Part shown: one piece after another, positions 1 through 9,286 of the stretch
How the letters are laid out: each line of letters starts with the position of its first letter
Position numbering within the stretch: the stretch's first letter is position 1
NCBI RefSeq assembly: GCF_900102525.1
Contig: NZ_FNBZ01000001.1
Coordinates: forward strand, 1 to 64,000
Direction of reading: 5' to 3'
DNA: 64,000 nucleotides
From: Allobosea robiniae
GTDB lineage: Bacteria > Pseudomonadota > Alphaproteobacteria > Rhizobiales > Beijerinckiaceae
Program-made: the position numbers and the translations under genes
Notes under the pieces: model-generated
Told to the model about the DNA's origin: nothing
The model's input: only the letters and a program-made list of their open reading frames with translations
Database searches by the model: none

Positions 1-761
1 CCGTGATCGGCGGTGATGACCAGCGTGCAGCCGAGCGCGTCGAGCTTGCCGACATACCCGTCGAACATGGCATAGAACGAGTCCGCCATTTCCGAACCCG
101 GCCCCGCCTTGTGCTGCACATAATCGGTGGTCGAGAGATACATCAGGTCCGGCTTGAAGGTCTCCAGCAGCTTGACGCCGGCCGCGAAGACGAATTCCGA
201 GAGATCGGCCGAGTAGACCGACGGCACGGGCATGCCGACGAAGTCGAGCACGTTCTCGATGCCGTTCTCGGCCTTGTTGGCCTTGTCGGCCTTTTCCGAG
301 GAGAAGGCGATCGCGCTGCCCGAGGCGAAGTCGAGCCCCTTGCCGAGCAAAGTGCGCAACTTGTCCTTGGCGGTGACCATCGCGACCTTGAAGCCGGCCT
401 TCTGGAACTCGGCCAGGATGGTCGGCGCCCGCAGGAAGCGGGCATCGTTCATCATCACCTCTTCCCTGGCCTCGCGGTCGTAGAAGAAGTTGCCGGCGAT
501 GCCGTGCACGGCCGGCGGCCGGCCGGTGATGATCGAGAGGTTGTTCGGGTTGGTGAAGCTCGGAATCACCGAATAGGCATGGGTACTGGCGCCGGTCTTC
601 ATGATCCGGTCGAGGTGCGGCGTCAGCCCCTTGGCGCTGGCGGCCTCGATATAGGACGGCTCCGAGCCGTCCATGCAGATCACCACCGTCGGACGCCGCG
701 GGCGCGCATAATTGCGACCGTTCGCAACAACATCCGAGCCGATCTTCGCGTGCATTGTCAT
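1..761 (-). CDS. phnA: Phosphonoacetate hydrolase, 3' end cut by the window edge
   Basis: This alkaline-phosphatase-superfamily enzyme hydrolyses phosphonoacetate to acetate and phosphate, a late step in degrading 2-aminoethylphosphonate. About 253 residues are visible from an ATG at 761. Metal and nucleophile residues seen are Asp31 (CMDGSEPSY), Thr70 (SFTNPNN), Asp213 and His217 (TTDYVQH) and Asp252-His253 (ADHG); their spacing matches Asp29/Thr68/Asp211/His215/Asp250/His251 as I recall them for the Sinorhizobium meliloti enzyme. The last metal histidine would lie beyond the window. It follows phnW by 11 bases on the same strand, so the two are probably cotranscribed. A phosphonoacetaldehyde dehydrogenase (phnY) would be expected to the left, but that is inference. 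Confidence 0.93.
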   Translation of the reverse strand, partial: MTMHAKIGSDVVANGRNYARPRRPTVVICMDGSEPSYIEAASAKGLTPHLDRIMKTGASTHAYSVIPSFTNPNNLSIITGRPPAVHGIAGNFFYDREAREEVMMNDARFLRAPTILAEFQKAGFKVAMVTAKDKLRTLLGKGLDFASGSAIAFSSEKADKANKAENGIENVLDFVGMPVPSVYSADLSEFVFAAGVKLLETFKPDLMYLSTTDYVQHKAGPGSEMADSFYAMFDGYVGKLDALGCTLVITADH

Positions 762-772
762 CTCGGGGCTCC

Positions 773-1918
773 TTACGCGGCCGACTTCAGGCCGACGCCC
801 ATTTCATCAAGGACGTCCGACACCGTGGCGACGAAGGCGCGCATGTCCTGCGCGCCCAGCGCACCGATGCAGCCGATGCGGAAGCTGTCGGCGACCGTCA
901 GCTTGCCGGGATAGATGACGTAGCCGGCGTCCTTCAGCGCATCGTAGAAGCGCTGGAAGACGAAGTTCTTGTCCTCGGGCATGTGGAAGGTGACGATGAT
1001 CGGCGCCTGCCGGGCGGCCGGCAGCAGCGTGCGGAAGCCGAGGCCTTCCATGCCCTCGATCAGGATGCGGGCGTTCTCGGCATAGCGCTCGCCGCGCCCG
1101 GCGACGCCACCCTCGGCCCAGAACTCCTGCAAGGCCGCGTGGAAGGCGACGATGACATGGATCGGCGGGGTGAAGCGGTACTGGCCGGTGCGCTCGAAGC
1201 CGGCGTTCTGGTCGTGGAGATCGAGCACCAGCGTGGTGGCATTGCCCTTGGTCTCGGCCAGCGCGCTCTTGCGGGCGATGACGAAGCCGAGGCCGGGAAC
1301 GCCCTGGATGCACTTGTTCGAGGAGGCGGCGACCGCATCGAAATAGACCTCGCGGCTGTCGAGCGGCAGGGCGCCGAAAGCGCTCATCGAGTCGACCAGC
1401 AGGCGGCGGCCATGGCGCTTGGCGAGCGCAGCGATCGCCTCGACCGGGTTGCGGATGCCGCTCGTCGTCTCGCAATGGACCGTGAAGATATGGGTGATGG
1501 CGGTGTCCGCCACCAGCATGCGGTCGATCTCGGCGAGGTCGGGCGGGGTGTCCTCCGCGGTCTCGTGCACGGCGACGGCGCGCCCGGCGATCTCGACGAT
1601 GCGCTTGGCGCGCTGGCCGTAGGCGCCGTTGATCAGGATCAGGATCTTGCCGTCACGCGGCACGAAGGTGGTCAGCATCGCCTCGACCGCGAAGGTGCCG
1701 GAGCCCTGCATCGGCACGGTGACGAAGTCCTCGCCGCCATGGATGATCTTCGGAAGCTCTTCCAGGACCGCCTTGTTGATGCCGACAAAGGTCGCGTCGC
1801 GCGAGCCCCAATCATGCACCATCGCTTCCTTGATGGCCTTGCTGGTGGTCAGCGGGCCGGGGGTCAGGAGGAGCGGATCACCGGTTTCGGAGGAGGCAGG
1901 GCGGCGGGCCTGGGCCAT
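773..1918 (-). CDS. phnW: 2-aminoethylphosphonate--pyruvate aminotransferase
   Basis: This PLP enzyme transfers the amino group of 2-aminoethylphosphonate to pyruvate, giving phosphonoacetaldehyde and alanine. The 381-residue protein has the usual family length. It opens with LLLTPGPLTTS, carries the PLP-contacting Asp176 in LLVDSMSAFG and the Schiff-base lysine Lys202 in SSNKCIQGVPG, and shows the class V substrate segment QYRFTPP. It is the first gene of the phnW-phnA unit and is divergent from a LysR regulator at 2026. The ATG at 1918 has no strong ribosome binding site, but no better in-frame start was seen. Confidence 0.95.
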   Translation of the reverse strand: MAQARRPASSETGDPLLLTPGPLTTSKAIKEAMVHDWGSRDATFVGINKAVLEELPKIIHGGEDFVTVPMQGSGTFAVEAMLTTFVPRDGKILILINGAYGQRAKRIVEIAGRAVAVHETAEDTPPDLAEIDRMLVADTAITHIFTVHCETTSGIRNPVEAIAALAKRHGRRLLVDSMSAFGALPLDSREVYFDAVAASSNKCIQGVPGLGFVIARKSALAETKGNATTLVLDLHDQNAGFERTGQYRFTPPIHVIVAFHAALQEFWAEGGVAGRGERYAENARILIEGMEGLGFRTLLPAARQAPIIVTFHMPEDKNFVFQRFYDALKDAGYVIYPGKLTVADSFRIGCIGALGAQDMRAFVATVSDVLDEMGVGLKSAA

Positions 1919-2003
1919 GATGGTCTCGCGATGTCGTTGCGGCGGATGATCGCGAAGCTAGGAGTGCCGTTGACATAGGTCCAATACATCGTTTCCATAT
2001 CCC

Positions 2004-2022
2004 CTATAGACAGGATCTATAG
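2004..2022. promoter_or_regulatory. Perfect palindrome in the phnW/LysR divergent promoter
   Basis: The sequence CTATAGA-CAGGA-TCTATAG is a perfect 7-5-7 inverted repeat containing the T-N11-A pattern of LysR operators. It ends 3 bases before the LysR start codon at 2026, and its spacer holds the only AGGA that could serve as ribosome binding site. Binding would therefore be expected to limit expression of the regulator itself. The role is inferred from position and symmetry. Confidence 0.6.
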
Positions 2023-2025
2023 AAT

Positions 2026-2904
2026 ATGGCCATCAGCTATTCCGGCCTTGCGGCCTTCCATGCCGTCGCCGAGGCGCAGAGCTTCACCGGCGCAGCGAAG
2101 ACGCGCCATGTCAGCCAGCCCACCCTCTCCGCCCAGGTCCGCGGGCTGGAGGATGCCTATGGCGTCAGGCTGTTCGACCGCGCCGGCCGGCAGGTGAAAT
2201 TGACTCCGCTGGGGCAGAGCCTGTTCGTGGTTACGGCACGGCTGTTCGCAGCCGAGGACGAGGCAGAATCGCTGCTCGCCGGCAGCCGCACATTGCAGCG
2301 CGGCCATCTGCGGATCGCGGCCGACAGCGCCACCCATGTGATGCCGGCGCTGGCGCGGATGCGCGAACGCTATCCGGGTCTGACCTTCTCCCTCAGCATC
2401 GGCAACTCCTCCGAAGTCGTTGACCGGATCATGGATTTCGCCGCCGACGTCGCGATCACCGCGCGCGCTAATTCCGATCCGCGCATCCACAGCGTCAGGC
2501 TGCGCTCGGACGATCTGGTCGCCTTCGTCGCCGACCAGCACGAGCTGGCACGGCACGACCAGATCCCGATCGAGGCCTTCGCCGGCCAGGACATCGTGCT
2601 GCGCGAGCGCGGCTCTATTACGCGGGAGGTCTTCGAGAGCCGGCTTTCGCTCGCCGGCATCAAGCCCGCGAACCTGCTGGAGGTGCAATCGCGCGAGGCC
2701 GTGCGCGAAGCCGTCGCTTTTGGTTTCGGGATCGGGGTGGTGTTCGCGGCGGAGTTCAAGCCGGAGGCTGGCCTGAAGCGGATCATCATCACCGGGGCCG
2801 ATTTCGATGTCGGCGAATACATCGTCTGCCGGGCCGAACGCCAGCGCCTGCCGCTGGTGCGCAGCTTCTTCGAGACCGTTCAGGACGTGATCGGTTCGCG
2901 CTGA
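2026..2904 (+). CDS. LysR-family regulator, likely of the phnWA genes
   Basis: This 292-residue protein has a LysR winged helix-turn-helix at residues 1-60 (FTGAAKTRHVSQPTLSAQVRGLEDAYGVRLFDR) and a periplasmic-binding-like effector domain from about residue 90 to the end. It is divergent from phnW with 107 bases between start codons, the usual LysR layout, so control of 2-aminoethylphosphonate catabolism is the likely job. The ligand is not visible from sequence; 2-aminoethylphosphonate or phosphonoacetaldehyde are guesses. A palindrome at 2004-2022 sits directly on its translation start region, which suggests autoregulation. Confidence 0.88.
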   Translation: MAISYSGLAAFHAVAEAQSFTGAAKTRHVSQPTLSAQVRGLEDAYGVRLFDRAGRQVKLTPLGQSLFVVTARLFAAEDEAESLLAGSRTLQRGHLRIAADSATHVMPALARMRERYPGLTFSLSIGNSSEVVDRIMDFAADVAITARANSDPRIHSVRLRSDDLVAFVADQHELARHDQIPIEAFAGQDIVLRERGSITREVFESRLSLAGIKPANLLEVQSREAVREAVAFGFGIGVVFAAEFKPEAGLKRIIITGADFDVGEYIVCRAERQRLPLVRSFFETVQDVIGSR

Positions 2905-2968
2905 GAAAGCCTGCGCACGCGCTTGTTCGAAAGCCCGTCGGCGGAGTACCCTTTGCGGGTTTCGGCCC

Positions 2969-3616
2969 CTATCGCGGCCCTGCGACCGGAGCTGCCGTTA
3001 CCGCGCAACCGAATTCCGCCGCCGATGCGGTGAACCAGGCCCAGAAGCTTCCCGCCATGCTGCGCGGGACCAGGATCTCAAACACAGAACCATCCGGCCC
3101 GTCGGCGAGCCGCCAGATCTGCACGCCGACATGGGCGATGCTGGTCAAGGCGACATCGCCCACCGCGAAGGCCGCAGGGTGGAGATCGAGCATCACGCCC
3201 TTCGCCAGCAGATCGCGGACACGCGGCCCCGAGAGCCTGACGGCGGCGCGCGCATCGCTCTGGTCGCTGACGGCGCCATGGGGGGCGAGCTCGGCGAGGA
3301 GCCCGGCAAAGCCGTCACGCGAGGCGGCGCGCAGCAGCCATTGGTCCGGACCAGCCCAGATCGCATCATGAGCCTGACCCGAGGCGATCTTCGGCGCCTG
3401 CGGCAGCGCGATGCCGAGCCGCGCCTCGACGATCCGCGACAGGGCCGGCGCCGCGCCCGGCGCAGCGATCAGGGTCGCCAGCCCGAAGCCGTCGAGCAGC
3501 GTCGCGAGGACGCCGGCCCCTCCCGTTGCACCGAAGGAGCCGGGCTGCGCGATGCCGGCCCAGGCACCGCGCGGCGCCCAGGAAACCGCTGTCGACACGG
3601 TCGCGATCTCAGCCAT
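2969..3616 (-). CDS. soxG: Sarcosine oxidase gamma subunit
   Basis: SoxG is the small subunit of heterotetrameric sarcosine oxidase and has a GcvT-like folate-binding fold without known catalytic residues. The protein is 215 residues when started at the ATG at 3616 (MAEIATVSTAV), which overlaps the end of soxA by 8 bases. A longer frame reaches 3679 but would run further into soxA. Typical segments include DQWLLRA, VSDQSDARAAVRLSGPRVRDLLAKG and the FEILVPRSMAGSFWAWF tail. It is the last gene of the soxBDAG operon and converges on the LysR gene that ends at 2904. Confidence 0.88.
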   Translation of the reverse strand: MAEIATVSTAVSWAPRGAWAGIAQPGSFGATGGAGVLATLLDGFGLATLIAAPGAAPALSRIVEARLGIALPQAPKIASGQAHDAIWAGPDQWLLRAASRDGFAGLLAELAPHGAVSDQSDARAAVRLSGPRVRDLLAKGVMLDLHPAAFAVGDVALTSIAHVGVQIWRLADGPDGSVFEILVPRSMAGSFWAWFTASAAEFGCAVTAAPVAGPR

Positions 3617-6593
3617 GGAGGCGGGCTCCTTCCGGATCGACGAAGACGGGCGAACAGATCTCGACGACGATGTCGCCATTGCGGACGGGGTCGTAGGCGC
3701 GCACGCGCTCGCCGATGCGGGCTGCGCCTCCCTTGATCAGGCCCAGCCCCATCCAGTGGTTCAGATGCGGGGAATAGGCGACGGAGGTCATGTAGCCCTC
3801 GTCGTTCTCCATGATGTCCGCCTTGCCGATGCCGATGAAATGGGCGCCGGCGCGCAGGCGCTGCGTCGGATCGACCGGCCTGAAGCCGACGAAGGACGGC
3901 CTGTCCTTCTCGATGAGAGCCTGACGGCCCGCCATCAGGCGGCCGAGATAGTCCTTTTTCGCCGACATCATCTTGCCGAGGCCGAGATCGCGCGGCGTGG
4001 TCTGGCCGTTGAGCTCGTTGCCGGCGACATGGCCCTTCTCGATACGCATCACGCCGAGCGCCTCGGTGCCGTAGGGCGTGATGCCGAAGGGTTGGCCGGC
4101 CCGCATCAAGGCGCGCATCATCGCATCGCCATGGTCAGCGGCAACGGCGAGCTCATAGGCCAGTTCTCCCGAGAAGGAGATCCGGAAGAGCCGGGCCGGG
4201 ATTCCGCCACCGACGGTGACGGCGCGCGCCGCCAGATAGGGAAAGGCCTCGTTCGAAATGTCATGCGCGGGATCGACGACGGCACGCAGGGTCTCGCGCG
4301 CCCTCGGCCCGGCGACAGCGACCTGCGCCCATTGCTCGGAGACCGAGACCATGCGGATGTCGAGCTCCGGCCAGAGCACCTGATGGCAGAATTCCAGATG
4401 CTGCATCACCTTGCCGGCATTGGCCGTCGTGGTCGTCATCAGGAAATGGCTGTCGCCGAGGCGGGAGGTCGTGCCGTCATCCATGACGAAGCCGTCCTCG
4501 CGCAGCATCAGGCCGTAGCGCGCCTTGCCGACCGGCAGCGCCTTCCAGCCGTTGATGTAGACGCGCTCCAGGAATTCGGCGGCGTCCGCGCCCTGGATGT
4601 CGATCTTGCCCAGCGTCGAGACATCGCAGAGGCCGACGCCGGCCCGCACGGCCTGGACTTCGCGGTTGACGGTGGTCAGCCAGTCGTTCTCGCCGGGCTT
4701 CGGATAGTATTGCGCCCGCAGCCACTGGCCGGCCTCGACGAAGACGGCGCCCTGCTCCTTCGACCAGTCATGGGTCGGCGCCAACCGTACCGGCCGGAAT
4801 TCCTTGCCACGGTGATGGCCGGCAAGGGCGCCGATCGCCACCGGCGTATAGGGCGGCCGGAAGGTCGTGGTTCCCGTCTGCGGGATCGTCTTACCCGTCT
4901 GCTCGGCCATGATGGCGAGGCCGGAGAGGTTCGAGGTCTTGCCCTGATCGGTCGCCATGCCGAGCGTGGTATAGCGCTTGAGATGCTCGACTGGCCGGAA
5001 GCCCTCGCGCGCCGCGAGCTCGACATCCTTGTCGGTGACGTCGTTCTGGTAGTCGACGAAGGCCTTGCCTTTCGCGCCCTTCACCCGCCAGATCGGCTGC
5101 AGCGCCGTCGCCTCAGGATCGGTCATCGGCACCGGCCCCGCAGCGGCCGGCTTCAACCCAGCCTCGGCAGCGGCCTCGCCGCCAAGCCGGGCACCATCCT
5201 CCAGCGCCTGCCCCAGGGTGAAATGCCCGGCCGCACTGCCGGCGACCGCGAGCCCCGCCGGCAGGGTTCCCGGCACGAAGCATTGCAGAGCCTCGTCCCA
5301 GACCGCCTTGCCGTTCTGATGCGAAGTCAGGTGCAGCGTCGGGTTCCAGCCGTTCGAGACGGCGAGCAGGTCGCAGGCGAGCGCCATCGTCGCGCCGGAG
5401 GCATCGCGAATGGTGACGCCGTCGAGCTGACGGCCGCCCCGCGTGCCTTCGATCACGCCGCCGGCAAACAGCCGCGCCCCGAGCTTGTCGGCGAGCGCCT
5501 TTCGTGCCGGATCGGCTTCACCGCGCGCATCGACGATCGCTGCGACCTTGCCGCCGGCAGCCGCGATGTCGCGCGCCGTCGCCCAGCCATCGTCGCCGGC
5601 CGTGAACAGCACCGTCTCGCGGCCCGGCAGAACGCCATAGCGATTGACGTAAGTACGCGCCGCGCCGGCCAGCATGACGCCCGGCACATCGTTGCCGGGG
5701 AAGACGATCGGCCGTTCCAACGCGCCCGCGGCGAGGATCGCCCGCCTGGCATGGATGCGCCAGCCGCGCTGACGCGGCTGATGGGGCGCCGGCTCCGGCA
5801 GATGATCGCCAACGCGCTCGACCGCGCCATAAATGCCGTGGTCGTAGAGCCCGAAGACGGTGGTGCGCGACATGATCCGCACCTCAGGCAGGTTTTCGAG
5901 CTCGGCCAGTGTCGCGGCCAGCCATTCGGCGGCCGGCTTGCCATCGATCTCGCGCTTCTCCGCCAACAGGCGCCCGCCGAGGCAGAAATCCTCGTCGCAG
6001 AGAATGACGCGGGCGCCGCTCCGTCCCGCCGCCAGGGCGGCCGCGAGACCGGCAGGGCCGCCGCCGATCACGAGCAGGTCGCAGAAGGCGAAGGCCTTCT
6101 CGTAATGGTCCGGGTCTTCGAGGCCGGCCGCGCGGCCGAGGCCCGCGGCACGGCGGATCAGCGGCTCGTAGAGCTTCTCCCAGAAGGCTGCCGGCCACAT
6201 GAAGGTCTTGTAGTAGAAGCCCGCGACGAGCGCCGGCGAGACCAGACCGTTGAGCGAGAGCAGATCGAAGACGAGCGAGGGCCAGCGGTTCTGACTGGCG
6301 GCATCGAGCCCGTCGAACAGCTCGGTGACAGTGGCGCGGGTGTTCGGTTCGCGGCGCGCGCCGGAGCGCAGTTCCACCAGCGCGTTCGGTTCCTCCGGTC
6401 CGGCCGAGAGCACGCCGCGCGGGCGATGGTATTTGAAGGAGCGCCCGACAAGGCGCACGCCATTGGCGAGCAGCGCCGAAGCGAGCGTGTCGCCGGCAAA
6501 GCCCCGGTAGGGCTTGCCGTCGAAGCTGAAATTCAACGCCCGATCGCGGTCGACCAGGCCGCCGGAGACGAGCCGGAAAGACTGCCCGCTCAT
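3609..6593 (-). CDS. soxA: Sarcosine oxidase alpha subunit
   Basis: SoxA is the large subunit of the enzyme that oxidatively demethylates sarcosine to glycine, passing the methyl group to tetrahydrofolate. The 994-residue protein has the expected family length. It contains an N-terminal 2Fe-2S-ferredoxin-like fold, an NAD-binding Rossmann motif (GGGPAG at about residues 177-182) and a long C-terminal aminomethyltransferase-like folate domain from about residue 600. The start is the ATG at 6593 (MSGQSFRLVSGG), overlapping soxD by 4 bases; the open frame runs much further upstream through soxD but that part is not coding. The very long open frame on the opposite strand here is a codon-bias artefact. 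Confidence 0.95.
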   Translation of the reverse strand: MSGQSFRLVSGGLVDRDRALNFSFDGKPYRGFAGDTLASALLANGVRLVGRSFKYHRPRGVLSAGPEEPNALVELRSGARREPNTRATVTELFDGLDAASQNRWPSLVFDLLSLNGLVSPALVAGFYYKTFMWPAAFWEKLYEPLIRRAAGLGRAAGLEDPDHYEKAFAFCDLLVIGGGPAGLAAALAAGRSGARVILCDEDFCLGGRLLAEKREIDGKPAAEWLAATLAELENLPEVRIMSRTTVFGLYDHGIYGAVERVGDHLPEPAPHQPRQRGWRIHARRAILAAGALERPIVFPGNDVPGVMLAGAARTYVNRYGVLPGRETVLFTAGDDGWATARDIAAAGGKVAAIVDARGEADPARKALADKLGARLFAGGVIEGTRGGRQLDGVTIRDASGATMALACDLLAVSNGWNPTLHLTSHQNGKAVWDEALQCFVPGTLPAGLAVAGSAAGHFTLGQALEDGARLGGEAAAEAGLKPAAAGPVPMTDPEATALQPIWRVKGAKGKAFVDYQNDVTDKDVELAAREGFRPVEHLKRYTTLGMATDQGKTSNLSGLAIMAEQTGKTIPQTGTTTFRPPYTPVAIGALAGHHRGKEFRPVRLAPTHDWSKEQGAVFVEAGQWLRAQYYPKPGENDWLTTVNREVQAVRAGVGLCDVSTLGKIDIQGADAAEFLERVYINGWKALPVGKARYGLMLREDGFVMDDGTTSRLGDSHFLMTTTTANAGKVMQHLEFCHQVLWPELDIRMVSVSEQWAQVAVAGPRARETLRAVVDPAHDISNEAFPYLAARAVTVGGGIPARLFRISFSGELAYELAVAADHGDAMMRALMRAGQPFGITPYGTEALGVMRIEKGHVAGNELNGQTTPRDLGLGKMMSAKKDYLGRLMAGRQALIEKDRPSFVGFRPVDPTQRLRAGAHFIGIGKADIMENDEGYMTSVAYSPHLNHWMGLGLIKGGAARIGERVRAYDPVRNGDIVVEICSPVFVDPEGARLHG

Positions 6594-6865
6594 GCTGCCG
6601 CTCCGGTCTTGCGCGACTTCGCGGCCTCGACCGCAGCGATCGCATGGTTGCGGGTATCGCGGGTCACGACCAGCCAGGCATGGCAGCCGGCGCCGTGATA
6701 CCAGAGCTCGCGATGCGTGCCGGCAGGGTTTTCGCGCTGGTAGACGTAATCGGTCATCGCGGCTTCGGTCGCGGCCATGCCGTCGGGCCGCTTGAGGTCG
6801 GCCGCGCCGAGATAGGTGAATTCCTGGGCGTCGCGCGCGCCGCAATGGGGACAGGTGATGCGCAT
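6590..6865 (-). CDS. soxD: Sarcosine oxidase delta subunit
   Basis: SoxD is a small zinc-binding subunit that helps hold the heterotetramer together. The 91-residue protein begins MRITCPHCGARD and carries the zinc ligand set Cys5, Cys8, His57 and Cys61 expected of this family. It lies between soxB (gap of 24 bases) and soxA (4-base overlap), the conserved order of this operon. Confidence 0.94.
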   Translation of the reverse strand: MRITCPHCGARDAQEFTYLGAADLKRPDGMAATEAAMTDYVYQRENPAGTHRELWYHGAGCHAWLVVTRDTRNHAIAAVEAAKSRKTGAAA

Positions 6866-6889
6866 GGCAAGGTCCTCGGCAGCGCGCGG

Positions 6890-8140
6890 TCAGTGCAGGT
6901 TCGGCTGGGCGCCGGCGCCCTTTTCGTCGATCAGTCGCCCGGTGGCGAAGCGATCGAGCCGATAAGCGGCCGCGACCGGATGCGGCTCTCCCGTCGCGAT
7001 CAGATGCGCGAAGCAGAAGCCCGAGGCCGGCGTCGCCTTGAAGCCGCCATAGCACCAGCCGGAATTGAGGTAGAGCCCATCCACCGGCGTCGTGTCGATG
7101 ATCGGCGAGCCATCCATCGACATGTCCATGACGCCACCCCAGTGGCGCAGCATGCGCACCCGGCCGAGGCCCGGCCACAGCGCCATGGCCGATTCCATCA
7201 CGTCCTCGATCACCGGCAGGTTGCCGCGCTGGGCGTAGGAGTTGTAGCCGTCGATATCGCCGCCGAAGACCAGCCCGCCCTTGTCGGACTGGCTGATGTA
7301 GAAATGCCCGGCGCCGAAGGTGACGACGGTGTCGATCAGGGGCTTCAATCCCTCCGACACGAAGGCCTGGAGGACATGGGTCTCGATCGGCAGGCGCAGA
7401 CCGGCCATTGCGGCGACCCGCCCCGAGTTGCCGGCGACCGCCATGGCGATTTTCTTCGCCCGGATCGGCCCGCGCGAGGTTTCGACGCCGACCGCCCGTC
7501 CACCGACCATGGTGATGCCGGTGACCTCGCAGTTCTGGAGCATGTCGACGCCGCGACTGTCGGCGGCGCGCGCATAGCCCCAGGCCACCGCATCGTGCCG
7601 GGCCGAGCCGCCGCGGCGCTGCAATAGCCCGCCCTGCACAGGGAAACGGGCATTGTCGTAATCGAGATAGGGCAGCATCGCCCTCACCTGCTCCTGGCCG
7701 AGCAGTTCTGAATCGACGCCAGCAAGCCGCATCGCGTTGCCGCGGCGGGCGAAGGCGTCCCGCTGCGCGTCCGAGTGATAGAGATTGATCACGCCGCGCT
7801 GGCTGACCATGGCGTTGTAGTTCAGGTCCTGCTCCAGCCCTTCCCAGAGCTTCATCGACAATTCGTAGAACGGCGTATTGCCGGGCAGGAGATAGTTCGA
7901 GCGGATGATCGTGGTGTTGCGGCCGACATTGCCGGAGCCGAGATAGCCCTTCTCCAGCACCGCGACATTGGTGATGTCGTGCCGGCTGGCGAGGTAATGC
8001 GCCGTGGCGAGGCCATGTCCGCCGCCGCCGATGATGATGACGTCGTATTCGGCTTTGGGCTCAGGGTCGCGCCAGGCCGGCGTCCAACCCTTATGGCCCC
8101 GGAAAGCCTGGGCGAGCAGCGAGAAGGCGGAATAGCGCAT
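6890..8140 (-). CDS. soxB: Sarcosine oxidase beta subunit
   Basis: SoxB is the catalytic flavoprotein subunit that oxidises sarcosine and carries FAD plus covalently bound FMN. The 416-residue protein has the FAD-binding motif IIGGGGHGLATAHYL at residues 36-50 and the segment SARHDAVAWGYAR, whose His182 corresponds to the FMN-linking histidine of characterised beta subunits. It is the first gene of soxBDAG and is divergent from a GbdR-like AraC regulator at 8196. Sarcosine is the end of the choline/glycine betaine/dimethylglycine route, which fits that neighbour. Confidence 0.95.
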   Translation of the reverse strand: MRYSAFSLLAQAFRGHKGWTPAWRDPEPKAEYDVIIIGGGGHGLATAHYLASRHDITNVAVLEKGYLGSGNVGRNTTIIRSNYLLPGNTPFYELSMKLWEGLEQDLNYNAMVSQRGVINLYHSDAQRDAFARRGNAMRLAGVDSELLGQEQVRAMLPYLDYDNARFPVQGGLLQRRGGSARHDAVAWGYARAADSRGVDMLQNCEVTGITMVGGRAVGVETSRGPIRAKKIAMAVAGNSGRVAAMAGLRLPIETHVLQAFVSEGLKPLIDTVVTFGAGHFYISQSDKGGLVFGGDIDGYNSYAQRGNLPVIEDVMESAMALWPGLGRVRMLRHWGGVMDMSMDGSPIIDTTPVDGLYLNSGWCYGGFKATPASGFCFAHLIATGEPHPVAAAYRLDRFATGRLIDEKGAGAQPNLH

Positions 8141-8195
8141 CGGATGATCCGGTCGATCTTGTCATCGAGAGATTGACCGACATAAGTTCGACGAC

Positions 8196-9197
8196 ATGCT
8201 TGATAGCGACATGCGATTGTCTGGAAGCGACGACGGCACACCGACCCATGTCGGCTTTCTGCTGATCCCAGATTTCGCGCTGCTGCCCTATGCCTCGTCG
8301 ATCGAGCCGCTGCGGGCCGCCAACCGGTTGTCGGGGCGCCCGCTCTATCGCTGGAGCCATATCTCGATCGACGGAGCGCCCGCCCCCGCATCGAACGGCG
8401 TCGCCATCGCGGCGGATGCTCCCGTCGGGGCCGAGCTTCGGCTCGACTACCTGTTCGTCTGCGCCGGGGGAAATCCCGCTCTCTTCCACCACCAGCCGTC
8501 CTTTTCCTGGCTGCGGCAGCTGGCAAGGCGGGGCGTCCGGATCGGCGGCGTCTCGGGCGGCCCTTATCTGCTGGCGCGGGCTAATCTGTTGAGCGGCTAC
8601 CGGTTCACGATCCATTGGGAGCATGCGGCCGCTTTCCTGGAAGAGTACCCGCGCCTCGACCTGCGCCGCTCGCTCTACGAGATCGACCGCGACCGGCTGA
8701 CCTGCAGCGGCGGCACGGCCCCGCTCGACATGCTGCACGCCGTGATCGCCCGCGAGCATGGCAGCGACCTCGCGCTCGCCGTCAGCGAGTGGTTCCTGCA
8801 AACGCAGGTCCGGGAGGGCGCAGGGCCGCAGCGCATGCCGCTGCGCGAGCGGCTGGGCATCGCGCATGCGCCTCTGCTGCGGGTCATCGCCCGCATGGAA
8901 CAGACGCTGGAGGACCCGGAGCCCCGCGAAGCCCTCGCCCGCCTGGCCAATGTCTCGCTGCGCCAGCTCGAACGCCTGTTCCGCCAGCATCTCGGCCGGT
9001 CGCTGGGCGAGCACTACCTGGCCTTGCGCCTTGACCGGGCGCGCGACCTGCTGCGGCAGACCAGCCTGTCGATCCTGGAAATCGCCCTCGCCTGCGGCTT
9101 CGCCAGCGCCAGCCATTTCTCCCGCAGCTATAGCGGGCGCTTCGGCCATCCTCCCCGATCGGAGCGGCTGCCCCACCACCCCATCGCTCGGCGCTAA
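8196..9197 (+). CDS. AraC-family regulator of the GlxA/GbdR type
   Basis: The 333-residue protein has an N-terminal DJ-1/PfpI-like domain (about residues 15-190, with GVSGGPYLLARANLL and CSGGTAPLDMLHAVI) and two C-terminal AraC helix-turn-helix motifs (about 225-325, ending ILEIALACGFASASHFSRSYSGRFG, with part of that segment diagnostic). This architecture is shared with GbdR, the glycine betaine/dimethylglycine regulator. It is divergent from soxB with only 55 bases between the starts, so it most likely activates soxBDAG. An in-frame ATG at 8211 is an alternative start. The effector cannot be read from sequence. Confidence 0.88.
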   Translation: MLDSDMRLSGSDDGTPTHVGFLLIPDFALLPYASSIEPLRAANRLSGRPLYRWSHISIDGAPAPASNGVAIAADAPVGAELRLDYLFVCAGGNPALFHHQPSFSWLRQLARRGVRIGGVSGGPYLLARANLLSGYRFTIHWEHAAAFLEEYPRLDLRRSLYEIDRDRLTCSGGTAPLDMLHAVIAREHGSDLALAVSEWFLQTQVREGAGPQRMPLRERLGIAHAPLLRVIARMEQTLEDPEPREALARLANVSLRQLERLFRQHLGRSLGEHYLALRLDRARDLLRQTSLSILEIALACGFASASHFSRSYSGRFGHPPRSERLPHHPIARR

Positions 9198-9286
9198 ACG
9201 TCAAGAATGCGTCGCATGGGGTCAATTCTGCGTACCGATCCACCTGAAGTCTAAGGCTTCAAATAAAACACAGGGGATCGCGACCG

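Noticed and set aside
3411..6698. A forward open frame of over 1000 codons
   Set aside because: It is antisense to soxA, its translation is rich in Arg, Gly and Asp without domains, and the sox operon on the other strand is unmistakable.
8082..8100. CCTTATGGCCCCGG text resembling half of the 50258/60674 operator
   Set aside because: It is inside soxB coding sequence and lacks the second half-site.
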